Positions 9,742-18,790 of a stretch of DNA of 64,000 bases are shown here, one piece after another. This stretch comes from an uncultured Flavobacteriaceae bacterium (lineage in GTDB: Bacteria > Bacteroidota > Bacteroidia > Flavobacteriales > Flavobacteriaceae), in the NCBI GenBank assembly GCA_947494825.1, contig CANLWN010000001.1, positions 248,001 to 312,000 of the forward strand. The letters run 5' to 3'. Both the position numbers and the translations under genes were made by a program. How positions within the stretch are numbered: position 1 is the stretch's first letter; every line of letters starts with the position of its first letter. Below the pieces are notes generated by a model, which was not told the origin of the DNA, did not search any database, and saw only the letters and a program-made list of their open reading frames with translations.

Positions 9742-10260
9742 TTACCAAAGTTCGCCAATCTCCTTTTTTACATAGGACAGGGCCGTGGCCGAGGGCGATT
9801 GTTTGTCCATAGTGGCATTAAGGATATGCTCGCGCAGCTTGTCTGCGGAGTCCGTATCACTTACCGCAGCTTTTCTGATTAACTGTATGGTAGCATTTTT
9901 GGCTGCCTTGATAATATTCCAACATTCATCGGTCATATAGATCTGCTGGGAAAGGTTGTGATCAAACTCGTTCTCTATGTTCTTTATCAGCAGATTTTCA
10001 TATGCACCCTTGTCAGAGGTCTTGGGTGCCACCCGCACTACTAGGCTGGGAATGGAGATCCGCTCCAGGAAAAGTGCCATACGTTCATAAGCCTGCAAGC
10101 GAATGGGCATTGCATTTTTTTGAGAGTCCTTGTGCAATAAAAATCGTCTACGGCCTTCTTCGTTGTTGGTATGCATCCTAAAAAAATAAAAGGCCACCGC
10201 GCCGGTAACCACCGCTGGTAATAAATAAGCAAACAATTGAAAAATTTGATCTCCACTCAT
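9742..10260 (-). CDS. Small membrane-anchored protein of unknown function (possibly DUF7935-like)
   Basis: 172 residues. One N-terminal membrane helix (residues about 7-27, FQLFAYLLPAVVTGAVAFYFF) is followed by a soluble, mostly helical domain with basic and acidic stretches and no catalytic motif I recognise. The pattern resembles a Bacteroidetes protein family labelled DUF7935; that assignment is from memory and is tentative. It lies 79 bp downstream of the degenerate OmpA-like gene and may be the last gene of the 14540-to-9742 group. Confidence 0.7.
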   Translation of the reverse strand: MSGDQIFQLFAYLLPAVVTGAVAFYFFRMHTNNEEGRRRFLLHKDSQKNAMPIRLQAYERMALFLERISIPSLVVRVAPKTSDKGAYENLLIKNIENEFDHNLSQQIYMTDECWNIIKAAKNATIQLIRKAAVSDTDSADKLREHILNATMDKQSPSATALSYVKKEIGELW

Positions 10261-10339
10261 GGGTTTTGGTGTTTGGTTTTGGATTTAGAACGAAGGATTT
10301 CTATAAAAATTATATCCTCGGACTTACATCATCTCGCTT

Positions 10340-11119
10340 CTACCTCCCGTTTTTCATATGCTCCCGTACCAGGAGATAAAATTGATCGAACTTGGGATGT
10401 ATTTTTATATTGATTCCTTCCTTAAACCCTCCATCTTTTCCCATACTGCTGATGCGATCTGCGGCAATACCGTACTGCTTTTGAAGTGTATTGCCCACTA
10501 AGGTGGCGTGCTGCGCAGCAATATCCAACTCCCCTGTAATACTAAGTCCCTCTACGGTCGCCTGCATATCCGGATTGGCTGTCAAGACGGCTGCAATCTT
10601 TTCTAGCCAGGTCACAGCGGCCGGTGTAAGGTCATTGCTCGTAGCCTCTTCTCCAAAGAGAAAGGCTTGGCCTACGGAAACGATTACGGCTCCGTTGCTA
10701 ACCGATAATTTGGCGTTTTCGCCCAGGGTCTGTTTGGCGTTGGTAAGTACTACGACTGCAGTGGAATCGTTCCGTGCTATGGCGTCGTTTACCGTTTTTA
10801 ACTGTTTTTCCTTTTCCTCTAGGGTTTTAAGCGTCTTGGCCACATTTTCCGAATTTTTGTTGGAAACCTCCGCAAAACTGTTCAGATTTTTCAAGAGGGC
10901 GGCATTGGCTTCCCTTAGTTCCTTGATTTGCGCCTGTACTGCCTCATAACTGGCCAAGCTTGCTGCTTCACTTTTTTTGGATGCGGCCAGCTCACCTTCG
11001 GTGGTAGCAAGTTTGGACTTGAGCTCATCGATCTCCAAAAGAAGATCTTTCTTTTTTTGTGCGTGAAGCACGGAACAGCTTAAAAGAAGGGTCAGTGCGT
11101 ATAGTAGTATTTTTTTCAT
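10340..11119 (-). CDS. Exported coiled-coil protein with degenerate OmpA-like C-terminal domain
   Basis: 259 residues from MKKILLYALTLLLSC. The open frame runs 50 residues further upstream, but that part overlaps the preceding gene and lacks signal-peptide character. A signal peptide (cut after LHA) is followed by a long coiled coil (residues about 22-120) and a 130-residue domain that lines up with the OmpA lipoprotein at 17863-18714. Shared landmarks are a VEG strand, RIS or RMT before a Gly turn, and the tail K-x-DQFY. The OmpA peptidoglycan-binding residues, the Asp after VEGHT and the Arg of LSAKRA, are missing here (VEGLSIT; IAAQHA). It is probably a paralogue that no longer binds diaminopimelate. 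It starts 13 bp after the glutamate-synthase-like gene ends. Confidence 0.75.
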   Translation of the reverse strand: MKKILLYALTLLLSCSVLHAQKKKDLLLEIDELKSKLATTEGELAASKKSEAASLASYEAVQAQIKELREANAALLKNLNSFAEVSNKNSENVAKTLKTLEEKEKQLKTVNDAIARNDSTAVVVLTNAKQTLGENAKLSVSNGAVIVSVGQAFLFGEEATSNDLTPAAVTWLEKIAAVLTANPDMQATVEGLSITGELDIAAQHATLVGNTLQKQYGIAADRISSMGKDGGFKEGINIKIHPKFDQFYLLVREHMKNGR

Positions 11120-11132
11120 AGGGGTACGGTAT

Positions 11133-12707
11133 TTAAGCTTTAGTTTCATTCTTTTTTCTTCCCCCGAGATACATGCAATCGTAAAGGTCCTGCATGTTGG
11201 TATAGGGAACGGCGGTCTTTTCATAGCCATAGGAGGCCCTAAGGTCTCTGTTAAAATCCTGATCATCAATGTTTACTTGGATGTCACACATGGTAAATTG
11301 GCAAGGGTGTTCATATCCTGCGGCATGGGTGATTTCCAAAAACTCTTTTCTAAAGGTCTTGAAGTATTGCGCTAGGCGGTCCGATTTCAGGGGGACGTCA
11401 ATACCGCTCTGCAACCATTTGCTCTGTGTGGCCACCCCGGACGGGCAACGGTTGGTGTGGCATACCTGGGCCTGGATGCAGCCAATGCTCATCATAGCTT
11501 CCCTGGCCACATTTAGGCAATCTACCCCCATCGCAAATGCCATGGCCGCTTTGGCAGGGAATCCCAGCTTTCCGCTACCGATAAACACAAGACGATCGGA
11601 GAGCTTTCGCTCCTTAAAAACTTTGTACAAGTTAGAAAACCCATACACCCAGGGCAAGGAAACATGATCGGCGAAACTTGGTGGCGCAGCACCGGTACCA
11701 CCTTCGCCTCCGTCAACAGTAATAAAATCAGGGCCTTTCCCTGTTTTCTGCATTAGATCGGCCAGTTCTTCCCATTGGTCCAGTTTTCCAATGGCACCTT
11801 TAAGCCCTACGGGAAGACCCGTTTCCTTTGCGATGGCCTCAATAAGTTCCAACAGTTCGGGAATAGTATCGAAAGCCTTGTGTGTTGCTGGTGACAATAC
11901 GTCCTTACCAACCTCCACACCACGTATCTTTGCGATTTCATGGGAAATCTTTGCTCCGGGCAGTACCCCACCCTTGCCTGGCTTTGCCCCTTGGGAAAGT
12001 TTTATTTCAATGGCCTTGATACAGGGGTTTTCGTCGACCAGGATCTTCATTTTTTCCATGGAAAAGTTCCCATCTTTATTGCGCACCCCAAAATATCCGG
12101 TGCCAAAATGAAAGATGACATCACCACCCTGTTTGTGATAGGGTGAGAGTCCGCCCTCGCCCGTGTTATGGTAGGCCCCGCTTTTGGCAACTCCCCAGTT
12201 CATGGCTTCTACGGCAGCCGCGGAAAGTGACCCAAAGCTCATCGCCGAAACATTGATTATGGAGGCTGGGCGATACGGTTTTCTGCGTTTGTTGTAGGCG
12301 CCGATTACCTTGGCACAGGGAAGGAAGGTTTTGTCAATGGCATTGGGATGATCACCCGTTACCTTGTAGGCCATCATCTGGTTCTTAATAAAGATATGCT
12401 GGTGTGCATAAATGTCGCGATCCGTACCAAAACCTTCGTAGTTGTTTTCCTTTTTGGCCGAAGCGTAGATCCAACTTCGTTCTATTCTGTTAAAGGGAAG
12501 CTCTTCCCTGTTGTTGGCCACAAAATACTGCCGCATTTCAGGACCGATACTCTCCAACCAATAGCGCAAATGACCAACTATGGGAAAGTTATGGCTTATG
12601 GTATGCGATCGCTGAAAGAAAATATCACGTAGGGCCACCAAGGCCAAAAACACCAATATCCATGCCCACCAAGGGATATTGGAAAAGATATTGAGGAAGG
12701 AATCCAT
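11133..12707 (-). CDS. FMN-binding glutamate synthase-like protein, membrane-anchored
   Basis: 524 residues matching the central and FMN-binding part of glutamate synthase (GltB domains 2-3) without the glutaminase domain or GXGXG helix. An N-terminal membrane segment (residues about 10-27, IPWWAWILVFLALVAL) precedes the catalytic barrel. Visible motifs are NTGEGGLSPYHKQGGD, LSQGAKPGKGG, TVDGGEGGTGAAP (FMN phosphate loop) and a Cys cluster, CIQAQVCHTNRCPSG, that in GltB ligates the 3Fe-4S centre. The physiological reaction of these stand-alone proteins is uncertain. It is in tight series with the M20 gene (3 bp) and the OmpA-like gene (13 bp). Confidence 0.9.
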   Translation of the reverse strand: MDSFLNIFSNIPWWAWILVFLALVALRDIFFQRSHTISHNFPIVGHLRYWLESIGPEMRQYFVANNREELPFNRIERSWIYASAKKENNYEGFGTDRDIYAHQHIFIKNQMMAYKVTGDHPNAIDKTFLPCAKVIGAYNKRRKPYRPASIINVSAMSFGSLSAAAVEAMNWGVAKSGAYHNTGEGGLSPYHKQGGDVIFHFGTGYFGVRNKDGNFSMEKMKILVDENPCIKAIEIKLSQGAKPGKGGVLPGAKISHEIAKIRGVEVGKDVLSPATHKAFDTIPELLELIEAIAKETGLPVGLKGAIGKLDQWEELADLMQKTGKGPDFITVDGGEGGTGAAPPSFADHVSLPWVYGFSNLYKVFKERKLSDRLVFIGSGKLGFPAKAAMAFAMGVDCLNVAREAMMSIGCIQAQVCHTNRCPSGVATQSKWLQSGIDVPLKSDRLAQYFKTFRKEFLEITHAAGYEHPCQFTMCDIQVNIDDQDFNRDLRASYGYEKTAVPYTNMQDLYDCMYLGGRKKNETKA

Positions 12708-12710
12708 GCG

Positions 12711-13985
12711 TTATTGGTTTAGATAATCCAAACTGATTTCGGTAAGCGCCTTTACGCCTAGCAGGAGTCCGCTATCATCTATTTTAAAGTCGGGCGTATG
12801 ATGAGGATAAGCCTGGGTGTTTCCAGGGGTCATCCCGCCCAAAAAGAAATAGAAACCCGGAACTTCCTTTTGAAAATACGAAAAATCCTCTGCCCCGGTA
12901 ATCGCCTTATGTACTTCCACTTTTCCCTCACCTGCCACACGTTCCAGACTGGGCACCATTTGGGCTGTAAGTGCAGGGTCGTTATAGGTAATTTCAGTGG
13001 TGTTCTGTATGTCTATGGTGGCTTCACCACCATACGCCTTGGCCAAAGCAGGAACCATTTCTTTCATACGTTTGCTGATCAAGGCTTGCATGTCGTAATC
13101 CAGCGTACGGATGGTTCCGATCATTTCTGCACTTTCCGGAATGATATTGAAACGTACGCCACTGGTTATTTTTCCAACAGTAATTACCGCTGCCTCATTG
13201 GTGAGTTCTGATTCCCGACTGATAATGGTCTGCAGGCCATCAATGATCTTGGCACTGATCAGGATGGGATCTACCCCGGCCCAGGGCTGTGATCCATGGG
13301 TCTGTTTTCCCTTTACCTGAATGACAAAACGCTGTGCTGCAGCCATACTGCCCCCAGATTTGTAGCGAATAGTGCCTACCGGGGTGGCCGAGTTGATGTG
13401 AAGCCCAAAAATGGCGTCCACCTTGGGGCTTTGCAGAACACCTTCTTTTACCATAAGGAGGGCTCCCCCCTCTTCGCCAGGAGGTGCGCCTTCCTCCGCA
13501 GGTTGGAAAATAAACTTTACCGTACCTTTTATTTTGTCCTTGTTTTTTGAAAGAATTTCAGCTACACCCATGAGGATGGCCGTATGCGTGTCGTGACCGC
13601 AGGCATGCATGACCCCAACTTTTTCACCCAGAAACTCGGAGGTTACGGTCGATTTATAGGGAAGATCGTTGCGCTCCGTTACAGGCAGGGCATCTATATC
13701 TGCCCTAAGGGCCACTACCTTACCGGGGCTATTCCCCTTTAAAAGACCTACCACCCCGGTTTTGGCCACTCCGGTCTGTACTTCTATACCGAGCGACTTT
13801 AGATGGGCGGCGATTTTTTCCGCTGTTTTGAATTCGCGATTGGAAAGTTCAGGATGCTGATGGATATCGTGGCGCCATTCGATTACTTTGCTCTCAATGG
13901 CATTGTAATCGTTTTCCAAACTTGGGCCCTGTGCATAGCTAATGGCACTGGCTATGAATACTATTAGGGAAGCTATTTTTTTCAT
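12711..13985 (-). CDS. M20 family amidohydrolase, exported
   Basis: Zinc-dependent hydrolase of the N-acyl amino acid/hippurate hydrolase type. A signal peptide (MKKIASLIVFIASAISYAQG) leads into the catalytic domain. DIHQHPELS, ALRADIDALP and MHACGHDTHTAILMG supply metal-binding and catalytic residues, and PAEEG carries the bridging Glu. The dimerisation insert follows, then the closing GAEDFSYF with the last metal ligand region. 424 residues is normal. It sits 6 bp after the DsrE-like gene and 3 bp before the glutamate-synthase-like gene. Confidence 0.93.
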   Translation of the reverse strand: MKKIASLIVFIASAISYAQGPSLENDYNAIESKVIEWRHDIHQHPELSNREFKTAEKIAAHLKSLGIEVQTGVAKTGVVGLLKGNSPGKVVALRADIDALPVTERNDLPYKSTVTSEFLGEKVGVMHACGHDTHTAILMGVAEILSKNKDKIKGTVKFIFQPAEEGAPPGEEGGALLMVKEGVLQSPKVDAIFGLHINSATPVGTIRYKSGGSMAAAQRFVIQVKGKQTHGSQPWAGVDPILISAKIIDGLQTIISRESELTNEAAVITVGKITSGVRFNIIPESAEMIGTIRTLDYDMQALISKRMKEMVPALAKAYGGEATIDIQNTTEITYNDPALTAQMVPSLERVAGEGKVEVHKAITGAEDFSYFQKEVPGFYFFLGGMTPGNTQAYPHHTPDFKIDDSGLLLGVKALTEISLDYLNQ

Positions 13986-13991
13986 AGGGTT

Positions 13992-14540
13992 TTAAAACTT
14001 TATTAGATTGTAATTATCGTTTTGCAACTGGATTAGGGCGGTCATGGCCGATAAGGACAGCTGTACCCCGGGTATGAGGTCTTCCTTGGGATACCCCCTT
14101 GCCATGGAAGACTGACCACAAAAAATTATGGCTACATCAGCAGACAGTAGGGCCTTGATCAATTCCCCATTTGGATTTTTGACGCCAAATCGTTTTTCAT
14201 AGGCGGCATCGGAGAGAAGGTCCTTGGACGCCTTACTATGTACAACCAGGGCTGCCTTTAACTGTGCCTTGGGAATGCCGCTTTGTGCATGCATATTCAG
14301 AAAACGTGCCGCCGTCTCAAGACTTTTGTTCCGTTCTGTATGGCCTTCAGGGCTATTCACAATGTCAAAAACCGCCTTGTAGGTCAGGGTGGTGTCCAGT
14401 TTAAAGGCGGGTTTCTCTATGTTAAAGACCTTGCCAAAATTCTCGATTATAGGGCCGGCCTTACTTTGCTGTGAATGCACGGGAAAAAAGATCAATGCCA
14501 TGGACACTATGGGGAGCAGGAACTTAATTTTTTTCATCAT
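13992..14540 (-). CDS. Exported DsrE-like protein
   Basis: 182 residues with a signal peptide (cut near VHSQ). The remaining sequence resembles the DsrE/DsrF-like fold: a strand-helix pattern with the block LKAALVVHSKASKDLL and VAIIFCGQSSMARG containing one Cys. Cytoplasmic DsrE proteins relay sulfur; the role of these secreted versions in Bacteroidetes is not known. First gene of a minus-strand series with the M20, FMN and OmpA-like genes. Two adjacent Met codons could start it. Confidence 0.75.
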   Translation of the reverse strand: MMKKIKFLLPIVSMALIFFPVHSQQSKAGPIIENFGKVFNIEKPAFKLDTTLTYKAVFDIVNSPEGHTERNKSLETAARFLNMHAQSGIPKAQLKAALVVHSKASKDLLSDAAYEKRFGVKNPNGELIKALLSADVAIIFCGQSSMARGYPKEDLIPGVQLSLSAMTALIQLQNDNYNLIKF

Positions 14541-14638
14541 TTGCCTTTGATGGCCTAAATATATTCAAATCAATATAAATCAGCTTGCTATTGTTCATAA
14601 TAATTAAAGGATGATTTTAGGATGGTGGTAATAATGGC

Positions 14639-14646
14639 TAAATTTG
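14639..14646 (+). promoter_or_regulatory. -7 box of the uvrD-like helicase gene
   Basis: TAAATTTG, an exact TAnnTTTG match. The segment TTTTA lies about 19 bases upstream as a poor -33 element. The predicted transcript starts near 14653, so the only usable in-frame start is the TTG at 14670. This supports the unusual start codon. Confidence 0.6.
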
Positions 14647-14669
14647 ATTCGCTTTAAACGAAGGGTAGA

Positions 14670-17003
14670 TTGGAGAAGTTTTTAAACGAATTGAATGAGG
14701 CGCAAAAAGCGCCGGTTTTGCATAAGGAAGGGCCTTTAATGGTCATTGCCGGTGCCGGTTCGGGCAAGACCAGGGTACTCACCTATCGCATTGCCCATCT
14801 TATGGGGCAGGGGGTAGACGCCTTCAACGTCCTGGCACTTACCTTTACCAACAAGGCGGCCAGGGAAATGAAAAAGCGGATCGCGGACATTGTGGGTGGT
14901 TCGGAGGCCAAGAACTTGTGGATGGGTACTTTTCATTCGGTTTTTGCCAAGCTCCTGCGCTTTGATGGGGACAAATTGGGTTACCCTAGCAATTTTACCA
15001 TTTATGACACCCAGGATTCCCAACGCTTGATCGCATCGATAATCAGGGAAATGGGGCTGGACAAGGATATCTATAAGTACAAGCAGGTCCAAAACAGGAT
15101 TTCCTCTTATAAGAACAGTTTGATTACAGTAAAGGCCTATTTTAACGATCCGGAGCTGGTAGAGGCCGATGCTATGGCTAAACGCCCTAGAATGGGAGAA
15201 ATCTATAAAAATTATGTGGACCGGTGCTTCAAGGCCGGCGCCATGGATTTTGATGATCTACTACTGCGTACCAACGAGCTGCTGAGCCGTTTTCCAGAGG
15301 TACTGATGAAATATCAGGACCGATTTAGATATATCCTGGTAGATGAGTATCAGGATACCAACCATTCCCAATATTTGATTGTGAAGGCCTTGGCCGATCG
15401 TTACCAGAATATTTGTGTGGTAGGGGATGATGCCCAGAGCATCTACTCGTTCCGTGGAGCCAATATCAGCAACATTTTAAACTTTCAAAGGGACTATGAG
15501 GATGTAGCCGTTTACCGTTTGGAACAGAACTATCGCTCCACAAAGAATATTGTGAACGCGGCCAATTCCATTATCGCCAAAAACAAAAACCAACTGAAAA
15601 AGGTGGTTTGGACCGATAATGACGAGGGGGCCATGATCAAATTGCACCGAAGTATAACCGATGCCGAGGAGGGCCGTTTTGTGGCTGGCTCCATATTTGA
15701 GAACAAGATGCGCAACCAACAGTCCAATGGGGAATTCGCGGTACTCTATAGGACCAATTCGCAATCCCGGGCCATAGAGGACGCTTTGCGCAAAAAAGAT
15801 ATTCCTTATAGGATTTATGGCGGACTGTCTTTTTACCAACGCAAGGAGATAAAGGATGTGCTATCCTATTTGCGCCTGGTAATCAATCCAAAGGACGAGG
15901 AAGCCTTAAAACGTATTATCAATTTTCCCACCAGGGGCATTGGGCAGACCACCATGGATAAACTGTTGGTGGCTGCCAATCATTACGGTAGATCCATATT
16001 TGAGGTAATGGAAAATCTGGACCGCTTGGATTTGAAGATCAATACGGGCACAAAACGCAAGCTGAGCGATTTTGTAACCATGATCAAGAGCTTTCAGATT
16101 ATGAACGAGGGATCCGATGCGTTCGCCCTGGCGGAACATGTGGCCAAAAAGACCGGAATCCTCCTAGAGTTTAAAAAAGATGGTACACCCGAAGGGATTG
16201 CCCGGATGGAGAACATAGAAGAGTTGCTTAATGGGATAAAAGATTTCGTGGAAGGACAAAAGGAACTGGCCGATGCCAAGGGAGACCTTGCCGAATTTTT
16301 GGAAGACGTGGCCCTGGCTACAGATCTGGACAAGGATACCGGTGATGATGACCGTGTTGCATTGATGACCATTCACTTGGCCAAGGGTTTGGAGTTCCCC
16401 CACGTATACATTGTGGGTATGGAGGAAGATCTTTTTCCATCGGCCATGAGCATGAACACCAGGAGCGAACTAGAGGAAGAGCGACGCTTGTTTTACGTAG
16501 CACTTACACGAGCCGAAAAGCAGGCCTATCTTACCTATGCCCAAAACCGATATCGTTGGGGAAAGCTCATTGATGCTGAACCAAGCCGCTTTATCGAAGA
16601 AATAGATGAAAAATATGTAGAGAACCTTACACCAGTAGAGAAGGCCTACCAGTATAAATCCCTAATCAATACGGACATCTTTGGAGAGGTGGACAAAAGC
16701 AAACTACGGCAAATAAAACCTACCAATGGAAACCCGCCCAGCGTTTCCAGACCCAATGAAAGACAGCTCAAAAAATTAAGGAAACTCAAACCCGAACTCT
16801 CCAAACCCATTGGGAACACCCACAACATAGACCCAAAACTCGTAGAGGGCGCTTTGGTAAATCATACCAGGTTCGGGCGAGGCAAGGTGCTTAAGATTGA
16901 AGGTGCGGGCAACGATAAAAAAGCGGAAATACACTTTGAGAACGGGAACGTAAAAAAGCTGTTGTTGCGTTTCGCCAAATTGGAGGTGCTCTCCGAACCC
17001 TAG
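14670..17003 (+). CDS. UvrD/PcrA-type superfamily 1 DNA helicase, TTG start
   Basis: 3'-5' DNA helicase of repair and replication-conflict resolution. 777 residues. The start is TTG: LNEAQKAPV (Q motif) begins at residue 6, while the next Met lies at residue 24, too far inside. Motifs seen in order: Walker A GAGSGKTR, TFTNKAAREM (Ia), VDEYQDTN (II), GDDAQSIYSFRGA (III), LEQNYRST (IV), MTIHLAKGLEFPHV (V) and VALTRAEKQAYLTYA (VI). The C-terminus ends in a PcrA/UvrD-like Tudor segment (VNHTRFGRGKVLKIEG). Monocistronic; a promoter candidate is 24 bp upstream of the start. Confidence 0.95.
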   Translation: MEKFLNELNEAQKAPVLHKEGPLMVIAGAGSGKTRVLTYRIAHLMGQGVDAFNVLALTFTNKAAREMKKRIADIVGGSEAKNLWMGTFHSVFAKLLRFDGDKLGYPSNFTIYDTQDSQRLIASIIREMGLDKDIYKYKQVQNRISSYKNSLITVKAYFNDPELVEADAMAKRPRMGEIYKNYVDRCFKAGAMDFDDLLLRTNELLSRFPEVLMKYQDRFRYILVDEYQDTNHSQYLIVKALADRYQNICVVGDDAQSIYSFRGANISNILNFQRDYEDVAVYRLEQNYRSTKNIVNAANSIIAKNKNQLKKVVWTDNDEGAMIKLHRSITDAEEGRFVAGSIFENKMRNQQSNGEFAVLYRTNSQSRAIEDALRKKDIPYRIYGGLSFYQRKEIKDVLSYLRLVINPKDEEALKRIINFPTRGIGQTTMDKLLVAANHYGRSIFEVMENLDRLDLKINTGTKRKLSDFVTMIKSFQIMNEGSDAFALAEHVAKKTGILLEFKKDGTPEGIARMENIEELLNGIKDFVEGQKELADAKGDLAEFLEDVALATDLDKDTGDDDRVALMTIHLAKGLEFPHVYIVGMEEDLFPSAMSMNTRSELEEERRLFYVALTRAEKQAYLTYAQNRYRWGKLIDAEPSRFIEEIDEKYVENLTPVEKAYQYKSLINTDIFGEVDKSKLRQIKPTNGNPPSVSRPNERQLKKLRKLKPELSKPIGNTHNIDPKLVEGALVNHTRFGRGKVLKIEGAGNDKKAEIHFENGNVKKLLLRFAKLEVLSEP

Positions 17004-17184
17004 GGAATGTGGGTCGGAAAATAAAAACCACTCGGAATCTTTCATCTCTGGTGTTTAATAATTAAAATTTTAGTGCGTACTTTGTTGGTCCCGTTCAAGC
17101 TTGGAAAAGCTATAGGTAGAATTTTAGTTGGATCCGGGAAAGACCCAAATTTAGAATAGCAACCATTCTTATGATTCCTTTTTT

Positions 17185-17805
17185 ATGGCCGAATTGATTA
17201 AAATATACGAGGAAAACCCCCGGCCCGAAGCCATAAAGCAGGTGGTAGAAGTGCTAAAAAAGGGCGGCTTGGTCATTTACCCAACGGACACGATTTACGG
17301 TCTGGGGTGTGATATTACCAATGCCAGGGCCCTGGAAAAGATTGCGCGCATAAAGGGTGTGAAATTGGCAAAGGCCAACTGGTCCTTTATCTGTGCAGAT
17401 TTGAGCAACTTGTCCGACTACGTCCGTCAAATAGATACGGCCACCTTTAAAATTTTAAAACGCGCGCTACCCGGGCCGTATACGTTTGTTTTGCCAGGAA
17501 ACAATAATCTCCCCAAAGATTTTAAAAGGAAAAAGACCGTGGGCATCCGCGTGCCCGATAACTCCATAGCAAGGGCTCTGGTAGCCGAATTGGGAAACCC
17601 TATAGTTTCGACCTCCATAAAAGACGAGGATGAACTGTTGGAGTATACCACGGACCCCGAACTCATTTATGAGAAATGGGAAAACCTTGTAGATGTAGTG
17701 ATCGATGGGGGCTACGGGGATAACACGGCCTCCACCGTTGTAGACCTGTCCGGTGACGAACCTCTTATACTACGTGAAGGCAAGGGTAGTACAGACATTT
17801 TTTGA
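17185..17805 (+). CDS. L-threonylcarbamoyladenylate synthase (Sua5/YciO/YrdC family)
   Basis: Makes threonylcarbamoyl-AMP from Thr, bicarbonate and ATP for the t6A37 modification of tRNA. 206 residues of the single-domain YrdC type. The signature GGLVIYPTDTIYGLGCDI is at residues 31-48 and the basic patch KRKKTVGIRVPDN further on. Position 17004-17184 upstream is gene-free; I see no clear promoter match there beyond TAC-TTTG near 17077. A paralogue of the YciO type, with a less certain substrate, cannot be ruled out. Confidence 0.88.
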   Translation: MAELIKIYEENPRPEAIKQVVEVLKKGGLVIYPTDTIYGLGCDITNARALEKIARIKGVKLAKANWSFICADLSNLSDYVRQIDTATFKILKRALPGPYTFVLPGNNNLPKDFKRKKTVGIRVPDNSIARALVAELGNPIVSTSIKDEDELLEYTTDPELIYEKWENLVDVVIDGGYGDNTASTVVDLSGDEPLILREGKGSTDIF

Positions 17806-17806
17806 C

Positions 17807-17837
17807 AAAAAAAAAAGCGACTCCGTTCAAGAGTCGC
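17807..17837 (-). terminator. Terminator of the OmpA lipoprotein gene
   Basis: Perfect stem GCGACTC / GAGTCGC with a 7-base loop. Read on the minus strand it is followed by ten T residues (A tract 17807-17816). On the plus strand only CTTT follows, so it may weakly stop the YrdC transcript too. Confidence 0.88.
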
Positions 17838-17862
17838 CTTTAGGTAGGTATATATTCGTTTT

Positions 17863-18714
17863 CTAGTTGTTGATAGCGGGATCTTTCATTCCCTCTTCTA
17901 TCATACTGTAGAACTGATCAATTTTTGGCAATACAACAATACGGGTCCTTCTATTTTTGGCTTTGTCCGTTTCGGAAACTGGAATGTATTCCGCTCTTCC
18001 TGCTGCAGTCATCCGCTTGGGATCAACATTGTAATCGTTCTGTAAAATTCGTACGATGGCGGTTGCGCGTTTTGCACTCAAATCCCAGTTGTCCAATAAT
18101 ACACCACTTCTGTAAGGTACATCATCCGTGTGGCCTTCTACCATAAAATCAAAGTCTGGTTTGTTGTTGACCACCTTGGCCACCTTGCCCAAAACTTCCT
18201 TGGCTCTACTGGTCACATTATAGCTTCCACTGCTAAACAATAATTTGTCGGAAATGGATACAAACACCACACCTTTTTCCACGTTGATTTCGATATCCTC
18301 GTCGTCCAGGTTTCCTAGGACGCCCTTCAGGCTCTGTACCAAGGCCAAATTAACCGAATCCCTCCTTGTAATGGCATCTTGTAGTTTGCGAATGGTAAGG
18401 TCTTTCTCCTTTAGACTTTCCAAGGACTTTTCCAAGTTCTCCGCACCCTTGGTGGTTAGGGTAGTAAGATTTCCCATATTGTTGATCAACTCCTGGTTGT
18501 TCGCCTTAAGGAATGCGTTTTGGTCCTCCAATGTCTTCAGCCTGGAATCTGCTGATGCCTTTTCGGATAAACAATCATTGAGTTTAACGGTTGCAGAGTT
18601 CAAAAGATCCTGCGTTTCCTTCTGCTTTGCCTCTAAGTCGGCATATTTTTTCTGTGATACACAAGAAGATAGCAGTACTGCTATCCCCAAAAGGCCAAAA
18701 ACGATTTTTTTCAT
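17863..18714 (-). CDS. OmpA-family peptidoglycan-binding lipoprotein
   Basis: Outer-membrane lipoprotein that anchors to the cell wall. Lipobox LLSSC, with the lipidated Cys near residue 18, then a coiled coil (residues about 25-120) and a C-terminal OmpA domain. The OmpA domain is intact: FMVEGHTDD, NWDLSAKRATAIVRIL and NRRTRIVVLP give the Asp and Arg that grip diaminopimelate. 283 residues. The tail KIDQFYSMIEEGM is shared with the degenerate paralogue at 10340-11119. It has its own promoter candidate and a strong terminator. Confidence 0.93.
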   Translation of the reverse strand: MKKIVFGLLGIAVLLSSCVSQKKYADLEAKQKETQDLLNSATVKLNDCLSEKASADSRLKTLEDQNAFLKANNQELINNMGNLTTLTTKGAENLEKSLESLKEKDLTIRKLQDAITRRDSVNLALVQSLKGVLGNLDDEDIEINVEKGVVFVSISDKLLFSSGSYNVTSRAKEVLGKVAKVVNNKPDFDFMVEGHTDDVPYRSGVLLDNWDLSAKRATAIVRILQNDYNVDPKRMTAAGRAEYIPVSETDKAKNRRTRIVVLPKIDQFYSMIEEGMKDPAINN

Positions 18715-18749
18715 AATACTATTACTAGGGTTAATTAATTTGATAAGTT

Positions 18750-18757
18750 CAAAATTA
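18750..18757 (-). promoter_or_regulatory. -7 box of the OmpA lipoprotein gene
   Basis: Minus strand TAATTTTG, an exact TAnnTTTG match, giving a leader of about 30 bases. The nearest TTTG upstream is 25 bases away, longer than usual, so the -33 element is uncertain. Confidence 0.5.
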
Positions 18758-18790
18758 GATAAAATGCCATGTTCGAATAATGCAAATTAG

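Noticed and set aside
11120-11269. N-terminal extension of the degenerate OmpA-like protein
   Set aside because: It overlaps the end of the FMN protein gene and would bury the signal peptide.
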